64,000 nt of DNA from assembly GCA_963922205.1 (NCBI GenBank), contig CAWUHX010000012.1, positions 2,232,001-2,296,000 on the forward strand, given 5' to 3'. Numbering within the stretch: the stretch's first letter is position 1; each line of letters opens with the position of its first letter. A program made the position numbers and the translations under genes. Positions 1-10,602 of the stretch are shown one piece after another. The notes under the pieces are model-generated. The model made no database searches. It saw only the letters and a list, made by a program, of their open reading frames with translations, and was not told the origin of the DNA. This stretch comes from Romanomermis culicivorax (lineage: Eukaryota > Nematoda > Enoplea > Mermithida > Mermithidae).

Positions 1-862
1 TACTATCAGTGGATATTGTGCGTATTTCTCCACTCAGTGAGAAGAGACTGTATGTCATAGTCTTTAAGGACTATTTTACAAAATGGGTTGAAGCTGAACT
101 GATCCCAGATCAGTCAGCTAGCACCATTGTAGATACTTTTCTACAGGCTATTGTATTTAGCCATGGGACTCCATGGAAATTACTCAGTGATAGAGGAGGT
201 TGTTTTACCTCAGATCTAATGAAAGAAATCTGCAAGTTACTAGAGTGTCAGAAAATTTATACAACAGCCTACCATCCTCAAGGAAAAGGTATGGTTGAAC
301 AGTTCAATCAGACACTTATTAAGCAGCTCAGAGAAGTGGCGATTGAAGAAAAGGACAATTGGCCACGATATTTAAGAGCTGTGGTCTTTGCCTATAATGC
401 TAGGCCACATGCAGCAACAGGGTAATCCCCTTTTTCATTGCTTAGAGGTCATGAGGCAACGTTCGGGTTAAACTTATCGAAAGCATACGATATTGTAATG
501 CTGGACATCAATGCAGAGGCTTACAAACTTGTGTTGACAAACCATCTAGTCAACTTGTATGAAGATATTGCAAAAAATATCCAGGGTGCTGCAGAAAAAT
601 TGAAGAAATACATCAATAAAAAGTTCAAAGAACATAAGTTCAAAGAAAAGGACTGGGTTCTGCTAAAGTAGATAAGTAGAAAAAATTAGGACTACCTTGG
701 TCTGGTCCATTCATAATTTTGGACATTTCACGAGCAGCGGAGAATATTGTCAGCATTGTTCATTGGGACAACCCACTAAATCGCCAAAGTGTTTCAATTA
801 GCTGGTTGAAACATTGTGAAATTCACTCAAGGCAAATCTATGCACAATTTTGCGCAGATTTT
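1..862 (+). pseudogene. Ty3/gypsy-like integrase, 3' end of pol (cut by window edge, decayed)
   Basis: Integrase inserts retroelement cDNA into host DNA. The reading frame enters from the left edge in frame from base 3. The core shows the D,D-35-E triad, counting from a GTG at position 9: D2 (start of DIV), D61 in LSDRGG and E97 in GMVEQFNQTL, with 35 residues between D61 and E97. Typical KDYFTKWVEA and AYHPQGKG motifs lie between them. An in-frame TAA at 423-425 interrupts the frame just before the LLRGHEA block. Another stop lies at 669-671, and a frameshift near 690 leads to the C-terminal domain with the PWSGPF motif, ending in WLKHCEIHSR near 862. This is a dead copy. The Ty3/gypsy assignment rests on domain order and the GPF motif. 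Reverse transcriptase and protease would lie outside the window. Confidence 0.9.
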
Positions 863-1272
863 TTAATTTTTGTGTATATCTCCCATGTGTAGGTACTCAT
901 TTTTAAACTTTTTTTGTAATATCTTGCAATAAGTATCGCGTTTATGTAGTATTCGTAGTAATTTTGTAATTTTTTTCATGTATTTCAGACTTTGGGAAAA
1001 ATTCTTTGGAATTTTAGACCAAAGTGACAACCCAAAAAAATTTTTCAGACCTTTTCAAAAAATTATAACTTTCATTCTTTTTCATTTTTCCAAAGTAAAT
1101 TATTGCTGCCCCCGCTCATCACAATTCTATACTTCAATCAGAAGGAAGAACTAAATTTCCCCAAATCACATACAGAAAGGAAATTATCAAAATTGCTAAA
1201 TTATACTTTTTCAGCACTTGGAAAATTTTTTCCAATTATTATTCAGAGAGAGAAATTTTCGAAAATTCAAAA
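863..1272. other. AT-rich gap, no gene recognised
   Basis: T/A-rich sequence between the integrase end and the next open frame. It could hold a 3' untranslated region or a diverged LTR, but I see no matching second LTR in the window, so no LTR is claimed. A poor open frame (1103-1342) overlaps the next exon in another frame and is not supported. Confidence 0.4.
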
Positions 1273-1393
1273 ATGGGAAAAGGCACGCAGAACCGCCAAC
1301 AAGCTCCGATGCGCGAGTGGTTGCACACCATGCGCCACATAGAATACGGAAGACCGCAACACCGGCAAGATAACTGGTTCTTCTTCATTGATG
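1273..1393 (+). CDS. Putative first exon of the exonuclease/RGG unit
   Basis: An ATG at 1273 opens a short, balanced-composition frame: MGKGTQNRQQ at the start, then Arg/His/Gln-rich sequence ending WFFFID. It runs into ATG|GTAAGC, a good splice donor at 1394. The exon ends after the first base of a codon. The open frame downstream can begin at 1996 after a TAG acceptor with two bases to complete a codon, so the phases agree and the product would continue ...FFFIDG-VSVYYRPK. The region is GC-richer than its flanks. I do not recognise the peptide. It may be the start of a retroelement ORF1 or of a host gene captured by repeats. The acceptor (GGTGTAG) is not the usual TTTCAG, which lowers confidence. 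Confidence 0.4.
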
Positions 1394-1995
1394 GTAAGCT
1401 TCAAACTTAATTTATCATACATTTTTGGAAATCACAGGAAATGCCCAGAAGTCACTGGAGGACCAACTTGGTGCCCCAAATAAGGGCAGATGAGGTTAGG
1501 ACTTAGAGGGGATGAAAAACGGGAGTACCGGGAATCAGAAACTCATACCCAATCAGGGATTTCCTAATTTGGAAATAGACCTGCTATTGGCGAGAGTTAG
1601 ACCTTTCGAGGGAAACCTAGAACCTTGTGTTCAGCCCGTTCAATTTTTTATCATCATAATTCATCAAAAATAAATTATTTTCAAATCAAATCATATCACT
1701 TTTTGATATCAAAATCATAAAAAATTATCAATCTCAAGCACTATAAAAATTGTAAATACTGAGCACCACAAATGGAGCATAGTTGGTCCCTCAAGCAGCT
1801 GGTCCGAGATTGGTGTCTGATCAAGTAGTGGACAATCGGATCAGGTCTCTACCCTCCCCAACATATAGAGGTAGCAAGGGTAAGATTTGGTAAGGTGTTA
1901 GTTGCCTACCAGCTCAATGTTTGTATATCAGTGACTCACCTAACACAAGCCTGCACTAATTTAATTTTCTGCGAAACTTAACCCGCTTGGTGTAG
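1394..1995 (+). other. Putative intron of the exonuclease/RGG unit
   Basis: Bounded by GTAAGC and GTGTAG with compatible phases on both sides. It holds no open frame of note. If the unit is a retroelement that moves through RNA, keeping an intron would be unusual, so this stretch is a useful test of what the unit is. Confidence 0.35.
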
Positions 1996-3831
1996 GGGTG
2001 TCGGTGTACTATAGACCCAAAATAGATGCTGGAAAAAGGGGAATAAGTAACCAAATTGATAGTATCTTTAAATATTTAGATTACAACATCAAGAGAGTCG
2101 TCAGGATCCATGAACTGGAGCAGTGGTTCAAAGCCACTTTTGGATATTGGCCAGCTAATCCCAAGGAACCAATCCTGGTAGACATAGGGAAAGCTAGCCA
2201 CATACTCCACTACATCCAAGAAGTTTCAATCTTCAGAGGACATCCAGTTTGTGGGTTGGATGTAGAAAAAGTACATCAGGACAAAGTCGCTGCCTTGCTA
2301 AAAATGAGAGAGGTCGACAATCCGATGGGAAAACAATTTGCCCGATACGTAAGCTTCACGCTAACCAATGCTCAAACGTACATTATCGATACTACCGGCC
2401 TTATGGAGAAGGAATGGGTAAGTCTTCATGATTTTCTCAACTCAGACATGTTACTTGCCGGATATTCTGTATTAGAAGATCTTATCAGCATATATAACCT
2501 ATGCCGATCAGGGCGAGACAATAAGGATAGGGACAAAACTGTCCCCTTACGGGAACATCTTAGGAAGACTAAAGGTCGTTACTTTGATATAGACCGTTTC
2601 ACCTTGACTATGGTGGGACCGAACCTAGAGAAACAATGTTTTCAAATGGGTATATGTTCGGAAACCTTCGGGTTAAAGGGATTATTTACAGAATTTTACT
2701 TAATAGACGTCAGTGCCTACTAATATGATTTCTCACTCAAGGTGAACCATGATCGGTTTGCCAAAAGAGGTATTTTGCTGGAAGAGCTCAGATGCAGCTC
2801 TAGATGCATATTATTCCTTATTGATCATGTTTGCTGCCAGCCATTATGGCATGGCCGATTACCTGCTAATGCAGGTGCAGGTCTTCGACCATTGCAGGAT
2901 GGAGCCCAAGCAGATCAACACGATCGCCCTTCATTTTTACCAACAGTATTCAGCAATTCCAGAGCATGTGAATCAAGAAATGGGACTAGGTTCCCAAGCA
3001 ATGGAAACCAATCAGGTACAGCCTAATATGGTATACCATATGATGAAATGTGAGATGTACAACCGTTGGGCAGTACAAATGCAGGGAAATAACACAGATT
3101 ATTATACCACACCTACGGAATGCAATCCCACCCATGGACGACAGGTCCCATTACCGAGTGGTTTTTACCCGCTACTCCCAAGGGATAGCAAGCCACTCAA
3201 ACATGACGGGTATAGTGAGGACAGTGATCCCGATGACATCCAGGATGTCCAAATGCCAGACTGGAGTAATATTGGCCGAGATATACTGGAAAATCTCAAA
3301 AGTGGTAAGTCTTATTGGGATTTAGATGGTAAAATATGGTTGACACTGTATGAAAACGCTAAGCTATACTGGCAACAAGCCGGGAAGCTTGTTGAGATCC
3401 CAGAAGAAGCGTTTTCCAGTAACAATCATTACCCAGTGGGTATAGAAGGTCATAAAGGAGTCTATAAGACAAACTTTTATACGCCAAACTTGGCCAAAAT
3501 ATCGAGTATGTTAGACGAGCCAAACTTCATGGAGTAAGAGCAGGTCTGCAGATTCATGCCATTGGCCTATCATTTGGCACGGCCTCATTCTAGAGCAGAG
3601 TGTGGCATCGAAACATCAGTGTTGCTAAATTACAATTTTCTAAATAGTTATAGTAAAGAGGGCCAGGAATCAATCAAACGTATGTCCTGGAAGTCAGGCG
3701 ACCACCTGGCATACTTTTTAGAACTAGCAGCTACTTTGCTGCCATTGGAACCCCCCACTCCAACCAAGAAAGGGGTATATGTGTGGCAAAATTGGTTGGG
3801 ATTTGTCTGGCAAGGATTTAGAGAAGCCTAG
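1996..3831 (+). pseudogene. DEDD-type 3'-5' exonuclease-like protein, decayed
   Basis: The frame from 1998 carries a region resembling DnaQ/RNase D-fold exonucleases (WRN/EXD families), which remove nucleotides from 3' ends using two metal ions. Motif I is VCGLDVE (D88, E90 counting from 1998). A strand reading TYIID follows, and motif II is LLAGYSVLEDL (D161). A segment FDIDRFT...FGLKGLFTEFY resembles the family's later Asp and 'SLKxLxxxYL' helix. After a stop at 2721-2723 and a frame change, the frame from 2749 begins with [14 protein letters not shown], which fits motif III (YAAxDA) with Asp where Tyr is expected four residues before the final Asp. About 240 residues follow that I do not recognise, acidic (SEDSDPDD) and aromatic. 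An in-frame TAA at 3535-3537 and a TAG at 3829-3831 break it further. No complete frame remains. The exonuclease call is by motif order only. Confidence 0.55.
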
Positions 3832-5538
3832 GAAACCTTACAAATTGGGGACTATAAATCGTTATTATAGGACGAAGCTTATAAGGTAAATCCTTATTAT
3901 TATGTAACTTTTTACTATATAGGCTTCGAGACTTTGACACCGGGATTGCGGTATCCCATGAGGGAAGATGGCAAAATCCGCTCGAAATCAGACCGGAATT
4001 TGTCAGCAATAGTTTCCGGGAGAGAACATTGGCTTCGGATATGCCCAGGTATATGCTAACATATACCCCAGCCGGTAAGTTGGTATCCAAAGTACCTTTG
4101 AATCGTCCTTCAACATCCCAAACAGCACAAGCTGGAGGGTCGGGACAAGCTAAGACACAGCCGCAAGTGCTGGCGCTGGTGGTCACAACACAACAACCAG
4201 TTTTGGACATGGGAGCTATGCAGGTCGCTGCAGTAGTAGTCGTGGTGCCGCCGCCAATGCAACCAGCAGTGGCACAGCTCACTCAAGTAACTCAGGTGCA
4301 GCAACCAGCAGAAGTTGAACCGGAAGTAGTAACCATCATGCAAACTGTGCCTCCGGCACCAGCTGTTTTACCAGATAAAATAAAACAGCTGTTGCCCAAG
4401 ATATGGAATTCAGACTTCGAGTCCAGTTTGGAGGAGGAAGAAGAGCATGAAATTCCAGAATCTGAGAGCCAGACAGTGGAGGGAAAAGACTTCATGGAGG
4501 CTAAAACTCAGCAACAGGAAATTTAGGAGGAAAATATCCAAACTTAAATAGACAAAGCTGCAACTAAAATGTCAAGATTTGATGTCAGACTGGATAAGAT
4601 GCAAGAAGCATCCCAGGAGATACCTGTCCAAGCTAAGGATGCTCAAGATTTTGATCTGCAAGCGAGGCCAGAGGTCCTTCAAGCCAAAATACAAGAACAG
4701 AAAAGACTGGCGCAGCAGGAATTCCTGCACCAGAGGGTATTGCAGAAGAGGTTGAAGGAGCAGGCTTATGTCGATGACAGCTCAGATTCAGCCATAGCAG
4801 CAACAGAGCTGATGAAACGAGGAAAAATTACTCAGGAAGGAATACCCGGAGTATATTCTCCTGAAAAAGTTCAGCAGATGTTGGCTGAAGGTATGTTGGA
4901 GAAATTTATCTGCCACAGAAAAGGTAAGACGCCGACAGAGGTTGAGTAAGGCCCGAGCATGTAGACTGGCAGCCAAACAGCAGCAGCAAGGAACACCCAT
5001 AACCAGCTCAGAAAATGATGCCTACAACATGGCTGAAGAAACAAAGACCCCAGAAATATCCAAAATGCCAAAGTCGAAAACAGAGACTTCAAAGAGTCAA
5101 ACCAAGATGGAGACTTCAAAGAGTCAAACAAAAATGCAGACCTCCAAGGGTCAAACGAAATTGGATAGAACGACAACATTCACTGCCTCGTACACTCAAA
5201 CACAAATGGTATCGAAAATTGGTGGAGAGGTTAGTATATGTTCTGGCAAAACTAAGTCTGTTCCCACAAGCTATACAGCCAAAAGTAAGAAACCAGCGGG
5301 AAGCATGTTGGTAAAGCCCGATTTTGAATCAGAGGAAAAGTTGATCAAGAAGATCAAATTGAATGTGGTTAGTAATAGACCCGCAAGGGAGCCACAGCAA
5401 TTGGTCACTCTTGGTCAATTAGCAGAAACTCTGATTGATTATTGGGAGTGGCAAAAGGAACAAAGGGGCATGATTGGGCCGATCTCATTTGAAAATCCAG
5501 AGGTGGCCAATTATTTCGCTTTTGACCCCCAAGAATAG
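3832..5538 (+). pseudogene. Low-complexity and coiled-coil linker of the same unit, decayed
   Basis: Open frames at 4029-4526, 4569-4949 and 4942-5538 read as one protein broken by stops (3868, 4524, 4551) and frame changes near 4020 and 4945. The first part is rich in Ala/Val/Pro/Gln and ends in a Glu run (residues about 135-145). The second is a heptad-like Gln/Lys/Glu helix (QEQKRLAQQE...). The third has three near repeats of TSKSQTKM, then a folded-looking region (TLGQLAETLIDYWEWQ). I recognise no catalytic domain. The composition suggests a structural or RNA-binding scaffold, comparable to retroelement ORF1/Gag linkers, but that is inference. Overlapping minus-strand frames here are shadows. 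Confidence 0.5.
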
Positions 5539-6551
5539 CCAATAATTTATAGAATGGTCAACGATGCCATGGCCAAAATTCATGATAATTACCGCCAGCA
5601 GTTCCAAATGCAAGGTGGGTTTATGTTTGACGGAGAACGCATCCCTGAGGAAATTTGGGAACGGATCATTTTAGCTCTCATTCTCAGATGGCTCCAGGAA
5701 TACGATGCTTCAGACGTCTTTGCGGCCATTAGGTACGTGACCCTAATGATATTCCTACAGTTGGATTTTGCTCCGATCACACCAATGGCAATTGGTAGGT
5801 GGTATGCCCAGGCGTATTTGTTTGCGAACAGACAACTAGTCGTCGAGGCTCAGGGAAACCGAGTAGATGAATTCTACATTGCAGCCTTCAATCAGTATAT
5901 TTTCATGGGCTCGCAAAGGTTAAACTAGACGGGTGTGAAGAGGAAGGCACCTGGCGATGACAAACCGCAAACTGATAAATATCAGTGAAGGAATGCCAAG
6001 AGCCCAGGTAAGTTCAAGGTGCCTAGACTCCCACCGGCTAAGAGACAGCCACTGGTGACACAACAACCTTCAACTTCGACCAGCCAGAGGTTGTATAGTG
6101 GAGCCACTATTTCTTCATACAAAAGTCCAAATCATATTCTCAATAAACATCTTCAAAATCTTTAAATTCAACTTTTCAGACTCAAAAACAACAATATAGC
6201 GGCTCCACTAGCAGTAGTTCAGCGCGGAGGCAACAGGGGAGAGATGATGAATTCTCAAACCCTCCCCCATACCGGGGTAGACTGGGGTATGGCCGAGGTC
6301 AAGCCAGAGGAGGCTTCTGAGGGCGCCCTCAGCAACCCTACAGAGGCCGAGGAAACTGGCAATACCAAGGCCAAGACCCGGACGCACAATCTCATAATCC
6401 TAATTTCCAACTACTTGACGGATGTAGTGGAGGCCAACAAGGCCAGAGCCAAGGCCAAGATGGAGGTCATACCTGAGGTCAATAAGGCCAGAGGAGATAC
6501 TATCGAGGAAGGCCTCGAGGAGGCTATAGATGCCGCGGGCAGCGGCAGTAA
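5539..6551 (+). pseudogene. Helical domain plus RGG-rich tail of the same unit, decayed
   Basis: From 5554 the frame gives about 125 helical residues ([16 protein letters not shown], then [15 protein letters not shown]), followed by a basic linker (VKRKAPGDDK). After a frame change, a Q/S/T-rich stretch leads into an Arg-Gly-rich tail in the frame from 6183: RGRLGYGRGQARGGF, PYRGRGNWQ and RGRPRGGYR, ending at TAA 6549-6551. RGG boxes bind RNA. In-frame stops include TGA 6327-6329 and TGA and TAA near 6471-6485. A different frame (6244-6612) looks longer and starts with ATG, but it is an Ala/Glu shadow of the RGG frame. The second copy at 7857-8696 shows the same frame with different stops, so both copies decayed independently. 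Confidence 0.6.
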
Positions 6552-7056
6552 AAAGCCACACATTTTTGGCCCAAAACTCATCTTTTCACACATATTTTTA
6601 TTAATTTCATAAAACATAAAACCCAAATAAAATCACAAAAATCCCAAAAAATCACAAAACCACAAAATCCAAAAATATTATTTAAATTTTTCAGTGCTGC
6701 TGGCCAACAAAAAATTCTTTTTCAAAAAACCAGTGCAAGAAGCAATCACAAAAATATTTTTTAAATTTTTGGCCACAATTTTGCTCAAGTTTTTTAGTGC
6801 ATTTTATTCTTGTGATATCGGTACATTCCCATGTCATCTTTATTGTATTGTAATATAATCTCATATTTTAGTCTATTTTAGAAAAAATATAGAGATGCGG
6901 GAAAGATTTGCATGTGATTAGACTGACTACCCACAACTTGACACTACATGCAGACTGTGCAACGGAACCCCAAATCGACCCGATTCGGCGCTGACATCAA
7001 TGTCACACTCCTTAGGGCAGGAGGTATTCCATCAAAGCCGAGGTCAAAATGGGTGT
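6552..7056 (+). repeat. 3' non-coding tail of the unit, first copy
   Basis: A-rich tail with AATAAA at 6626-6631, then a conserved block (GACTGACTACCCACAACTTG at about 6921, ending near GGGCAGGAGGT). The same tail follows the second copy at 8697-9216, which shows it belongs to the repeated unit. It lacks obvious LTR ends. Confidence 0.6.
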
Positions 7057-7856
7057 CACTTGCCAGCCATTGCAGCAAAGTCCTTGGTATTCATTGTGTC
7101 CAACAACCATTACGGGAGTCTGAGCTAGACAGACTGGGAAAAAGGGAGTTGGCCTGATGGTAGACTTTTTGGTTATTTTTCTAATGCCAGGGTAACCCGG
7201 CCAAAACTTTTTTCTACCTCCCGTAGGTCGGTTTTGACGTGGGAGGGATGTTGGGCACCCTGTTGATGGCAAGCTGCATCAGGAAATCACCATGCAAATC
7301 GACAAATTGGATGACCAGCGGCGCAGACATTCGCATAGAAGTGGAGGGCCATAGAAAGACCAAAAGTGATAGTGAAAATCATTCGTTCACTATTATTCAT
7401 TTTTATTATATTTTCGATAATATAGCTGGCGTCTAATAAAAATATTTCCAGCAACTTATTGTTAAATTTGCATAAAATTATTGGTGGTAATTCCACTATC
7501 TTTTTATCATTCATCAGAGTTTATTGTTTTGCGTATTGTTTATTATTTAGACTACACTGACCATGTGGAGCGAAGGGCCCATGGCCGAGCCGCCAGCTTG
7601 CTGACTGCATGCTCTGGAAGACCCACCAGGGGATCCAGAAGGTAAGTTCATCCCTGAGGGGATTCCTTGTCTCACTTAGGAGACTAGGAGGGTCCTTGTG
7701 AGGCCCCGTATTTCAAAGAATTTTATCTTTGTTGTTGTCAGGTCTGGGGAACCGGACTGTTGCACTATCGCCAAGGTTTAGCCAAGGGATTAGTTCTAAC
7801 AGGTCAGTTCAGACCAGAAGCCTCTATCTTTTCTTAAACCCTTAAGGACAGACCTG
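7057..7856. other. Spacer between the two 3' copies, no gene recognised
   Basis: Unique sequence of mixed composition separating the duplicated tails. A GC-richer part at 7560-7850 has GTAAGT-like donors (7641) and no long open frame. It might be 5' material of a second, truncated unit. Confidence 0.4.
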
Positions 7857-8696
7857 CACAACATTTTTACGGCCATCAGGTATGTGACCCTGATGATATT
7901 TTTGCAGTTGAATTTCACTCTGATCATGCCCATGGCAATTGGTAGGTGATATGCCTAGGCGTGTTCGTTTGGGAACAGACAACTAGTCATTGAAGCCCAG
8001 GGAAACTGTGTAGATGAATACTACGTTGGGGCCTTTAACCAATACATCTTTATGGATTCGCAAAAGTTAAACCGAATGGGCATGAAAAGGAAGGCACCAG
8101 GTGATGACAAGCTGAAGCCTGATAAATATCAGCACATGGACGCCAAGAGCCCTGGTAAGTTTAAAGTGCCTAGACTTCCACCCGCTAAAAAACAGCAGCC
8201 ATCCACGCAGCAACCTTCGAGTTCGACCAGCCAGAGGTCATATAGTGGAGCCACTACTTCTTCTTACAAAAGTCCACTCTCTTAATCTCAATGGACATCA
8301 TCATAATCTCTAAATTCAACTTTTCGACCACAAAAACAACAATACAGCGGTTCCACAAGCAGTGGCTCAGTGCAGAGACAACAGGGGAGAGATGATGCAT
8401 TCTCAAACCCTGCCCCATACTGGGGTAGACCCAGATATGGCAGAGGCCAAGCTAGAGGAGTTTTTCGAGGGCACCCTCAGTGACCCTATGGAGGCCGAGG
8501 AAACTGGCAATGCCACAGCCAAGACCCAGACGCGCAGTTTTATAATCCGAATTTTGAACTGCTTGGCAGACGCCGTGGAGACCAAGGAGGCCAAAACCAA
8601 GGCCAAGATGGAGGTCAGACCCGCGGCCAAAACCAGAGGGGATATTATTGAGGAAGGCCTCGAGGAGGCTATAGAGGCGGCAGGCAGCAGCACTGA
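7857..8696 (+). pseudogene. Second copy of the helical/RGG 3' module
   Basis: Homologous to 5713-6551. It starts abruptly at the helix [15 protein letters not shown], continues through the GMKRKAPGDDK linker (open frame 8052-8285) and then, in the same frame, the Q/S/T-rich and RGG-rich tail (RPRYGRGQARG, RGRPRGGYRGG when read past stops), ending at TGA 8694. In-frame stops are TAA 8283, TAA 8304, a TGA at about 8490 and a TGA at about 8648. Most differ in position from those in the first copy. The Ala/Glu frame at 8362-8865 is the same kind of shadow as in the first copy. This is a 5'-truncated fragment. Confidence 0.6.
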
Positions 8697-9216
8697 TAAG
8701 CCACATAATTTTGGCCCAAAATTCATTTGTTGGTTCAAATTTTACCAATTTTATAATACACAAAATCCAAAAATACTAATAAAATTACAAAAATCCAAAA
8801 ATACTAATAAAATTACAAAAATCCCAAAAAATCACAAAACCACAAAATCCAAAAATATTATTTAAATTTCAGTGCTTCTGGCCTACAAAAATCTTCTTTT
8901 CGACAAAACCAGTGCAAAAAGCAACCGCAAAAAATATTTCAAAATTTCTGGCCACATCTTTTGCTCAAGTTTTTTAGTGCATTTTAAAATTTTGTGATAC
9001 TCATACATTCTTGTGTCATCTTTATTGTATCGTAATATAATCTCATATTTTAGTTTATTTTTGAAAATAGAGATGCGGGAAAGGGGTTTGCATGCTCGAT
9101 TAGACTGACTACCCACAACTTGACACTACATGCAGACTATATAACTGAACCCAAAATCGACCCAATTCGGCGCTGACATCAATGTCACACTCCTTAGGGC
9201 AGGAGGTCTTCCATCT
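8697..9216 (+). repeat. 3' non-coding tail of the unit, second copy
   Basis: Matches 6552-7030, including GACTGACTACCCACAACTTG and CAATGTCACACTCCTTAGGG. It contains a small internal tandem duplication of AATCCAAAAATACTAATAAA at about 8763-8820. Similarity stops near 9212, which marks the end of the unit. Confidence 0.6.
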
Positions 9217-9639
9217 TTCCATTTAAGTTCAAGAGTGAAAGGCAATTGCTCTATCATATTTTTGGCATTTCCAGGTTTAGCCATATGTCACATAGGACTC
9301 GAAATTTGTGAGCCGGATATGTGGGGAAAGTTCTTCCGCAGGCCTACTGGATGTTGATTCTTTTGCTCTCCAGTGCACCTATGGTTTATGCACAAAAAGT
9401 GTTGGTTGCATAGATTATTCTGTACAAGTAGGCACAAAAGACATAGTTTCATGTAAATTTCTTATAACTTGTGTGTGCAACAACGTCGATTTTTACTTAT
9501 TTGGGCACAAAATTACGAAGATTGTGTACGAATTATTTTCAGGACTTCGAAATCATCAATTACGTTTTTCAATAGAAAATAATAATAATAAACACAAATT
9601 GAATGAAAATTCGAAAAATACAACGAAAATTATGTGATT

Positions 9640-10078
9640 GGATGAAAGTTTAGATCAAAGATCGGCCGAAAAAGGTCCAGACGAGACTAGCAATGTGCCA
9701 GCATCTATTATTCATTGAGTACAAACTTTAGAATTGGAAATAAAGATAATCAAACCGAAAATCGAAATTTTGGATCGAAGTTGCTGCAAAACTGCCATTT
9801 GGATTTACGATTTCCCAACCGATTTATTTCCATTGGAGCCCAAAGATAGTTTCGAGACAAAAGTAAGACAATTTAAAAAATTCGTTAAACAAGCAATGCA
9901 GATCCCACAGGACAGAGCAGACGAATTTCACATCGATTATATTAGAGTTTTAAATGTCGGGAAAACATATCCAGATATCAGAGCCGATTTTGCGTTGACC
10001 CATGAAAAATTTCTTGCCGCCAAATTTATTTGCAAATTAGCTTTATTCAACAAAGATCGTAAGCCACCCACAATATGA
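9640..10078 (+). pseudogene. LINE ORF1 (RRM-like RNA-binding protein), broken
   Basis: ORF1 proteins of L1-type LINEs coat the element RNA. This frame has a short heptad-like helix (LELEIKIIKPKIEILDRS), then AIWIYDFP, the usual start of the RRM-like fold. After that come FETKVRQFKKFVKQAMQIP, a middle strand IDYIRVLNVGKT and RADFALTHEKFLAAK, in the order seen in L1 ORF1. An in-frame TGA at about 9717 separates the upstream part. It ends at TGA 10076-10078. The domain is recognised by pattern only. Confidence 0.65.
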
Positions 10079-10200
10079 TCGGACGATTTAACAGCCGAGC
10101 AACGAAACATATGAAAAGAAAAACGTCAAAATAAGATGAAATAATAAAGAAGATTGAGAAAAAATTTATTTTTCTACTTTGACTTATATGCATACATCTA

Positions 10201-10250
10201 TTTTTTTTCTTCCGGTTGTCCATTTATTTTTTTTCTTCCGGTTGTCCATT
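10201..10250 (+). repeat. Short tandem duplication between the LINE ORFs
   Basis: TTTCTTCCGGTTGTCCATT occurs twice, 26 bp apart, each copy preceded by a T run. Confidence 0.8.
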
Positions 10251-10329
10251 GCTTTGATTAACCTGTTTTGTTTAGCTGGTTTAAACACATGAACCAGATT
10301 TTTGACGTCGGTCATGTTGAGGATCCTAT

Positions 10330-10464
10330 GTGAGAGGGTTTAAAGGTACCCCAAAAGTGAGAGCGCTGAAAGATTGCGCCATATCTCGATGCTCCCACGT
10401 TTATATTATATAGTGAGAGGGTTTAAAGCTACCCCAATAGTGAGAGCGCTGAAAGATTGCGCCA
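10330..10464 (+). repeat. 52-bp direct repeat between the LINE ORFs
   Basis: GTGAGAGGGTTTAAAG...GAAAGATTGCGCCA occurs at 10330-10381 and 10413-10464 with few differences, 83 bp apart. Repeated blocks upstream of ORF2 in LINEs sometimes act in transcription or translation re-initiation. No role can be shown here. Confidence 0.8.
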
Positions 10465-10602
10465 AAAGTTTTTCGAAAACTAATCAGTTAAAAGTATGAC
10501 TCATAATCATACCAAAAACTTCTAATGGACACACAAGTTCTCAACGTGTCAAAAATAGTGCCTAAATGTACAGAGATTTCTTTTTTACCTTTCTACTCAC
10601 CT

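Noticed and set aside
2742-3026. A second plus-strand frame overlapping the exonuclease-like continuation
   Set aside because: The overlapping frame from 2749 carries motif III and stays open much longer.
3818-4495. Minus-strand Cys/Ser-rich frames of up to 154 residues
   Set aside because: Complement of the Gln/Val/Glu low-complexity linker on the plus strand; composition follows from that.
6244-6612. A 122-residue ATG frame, Ala/Glu-rich
   Set aside because: Shadow of the RGG-coding frame. The second copy (8362-8865) shows the same shadow, and the RGG frame is the one conserved at protein level.
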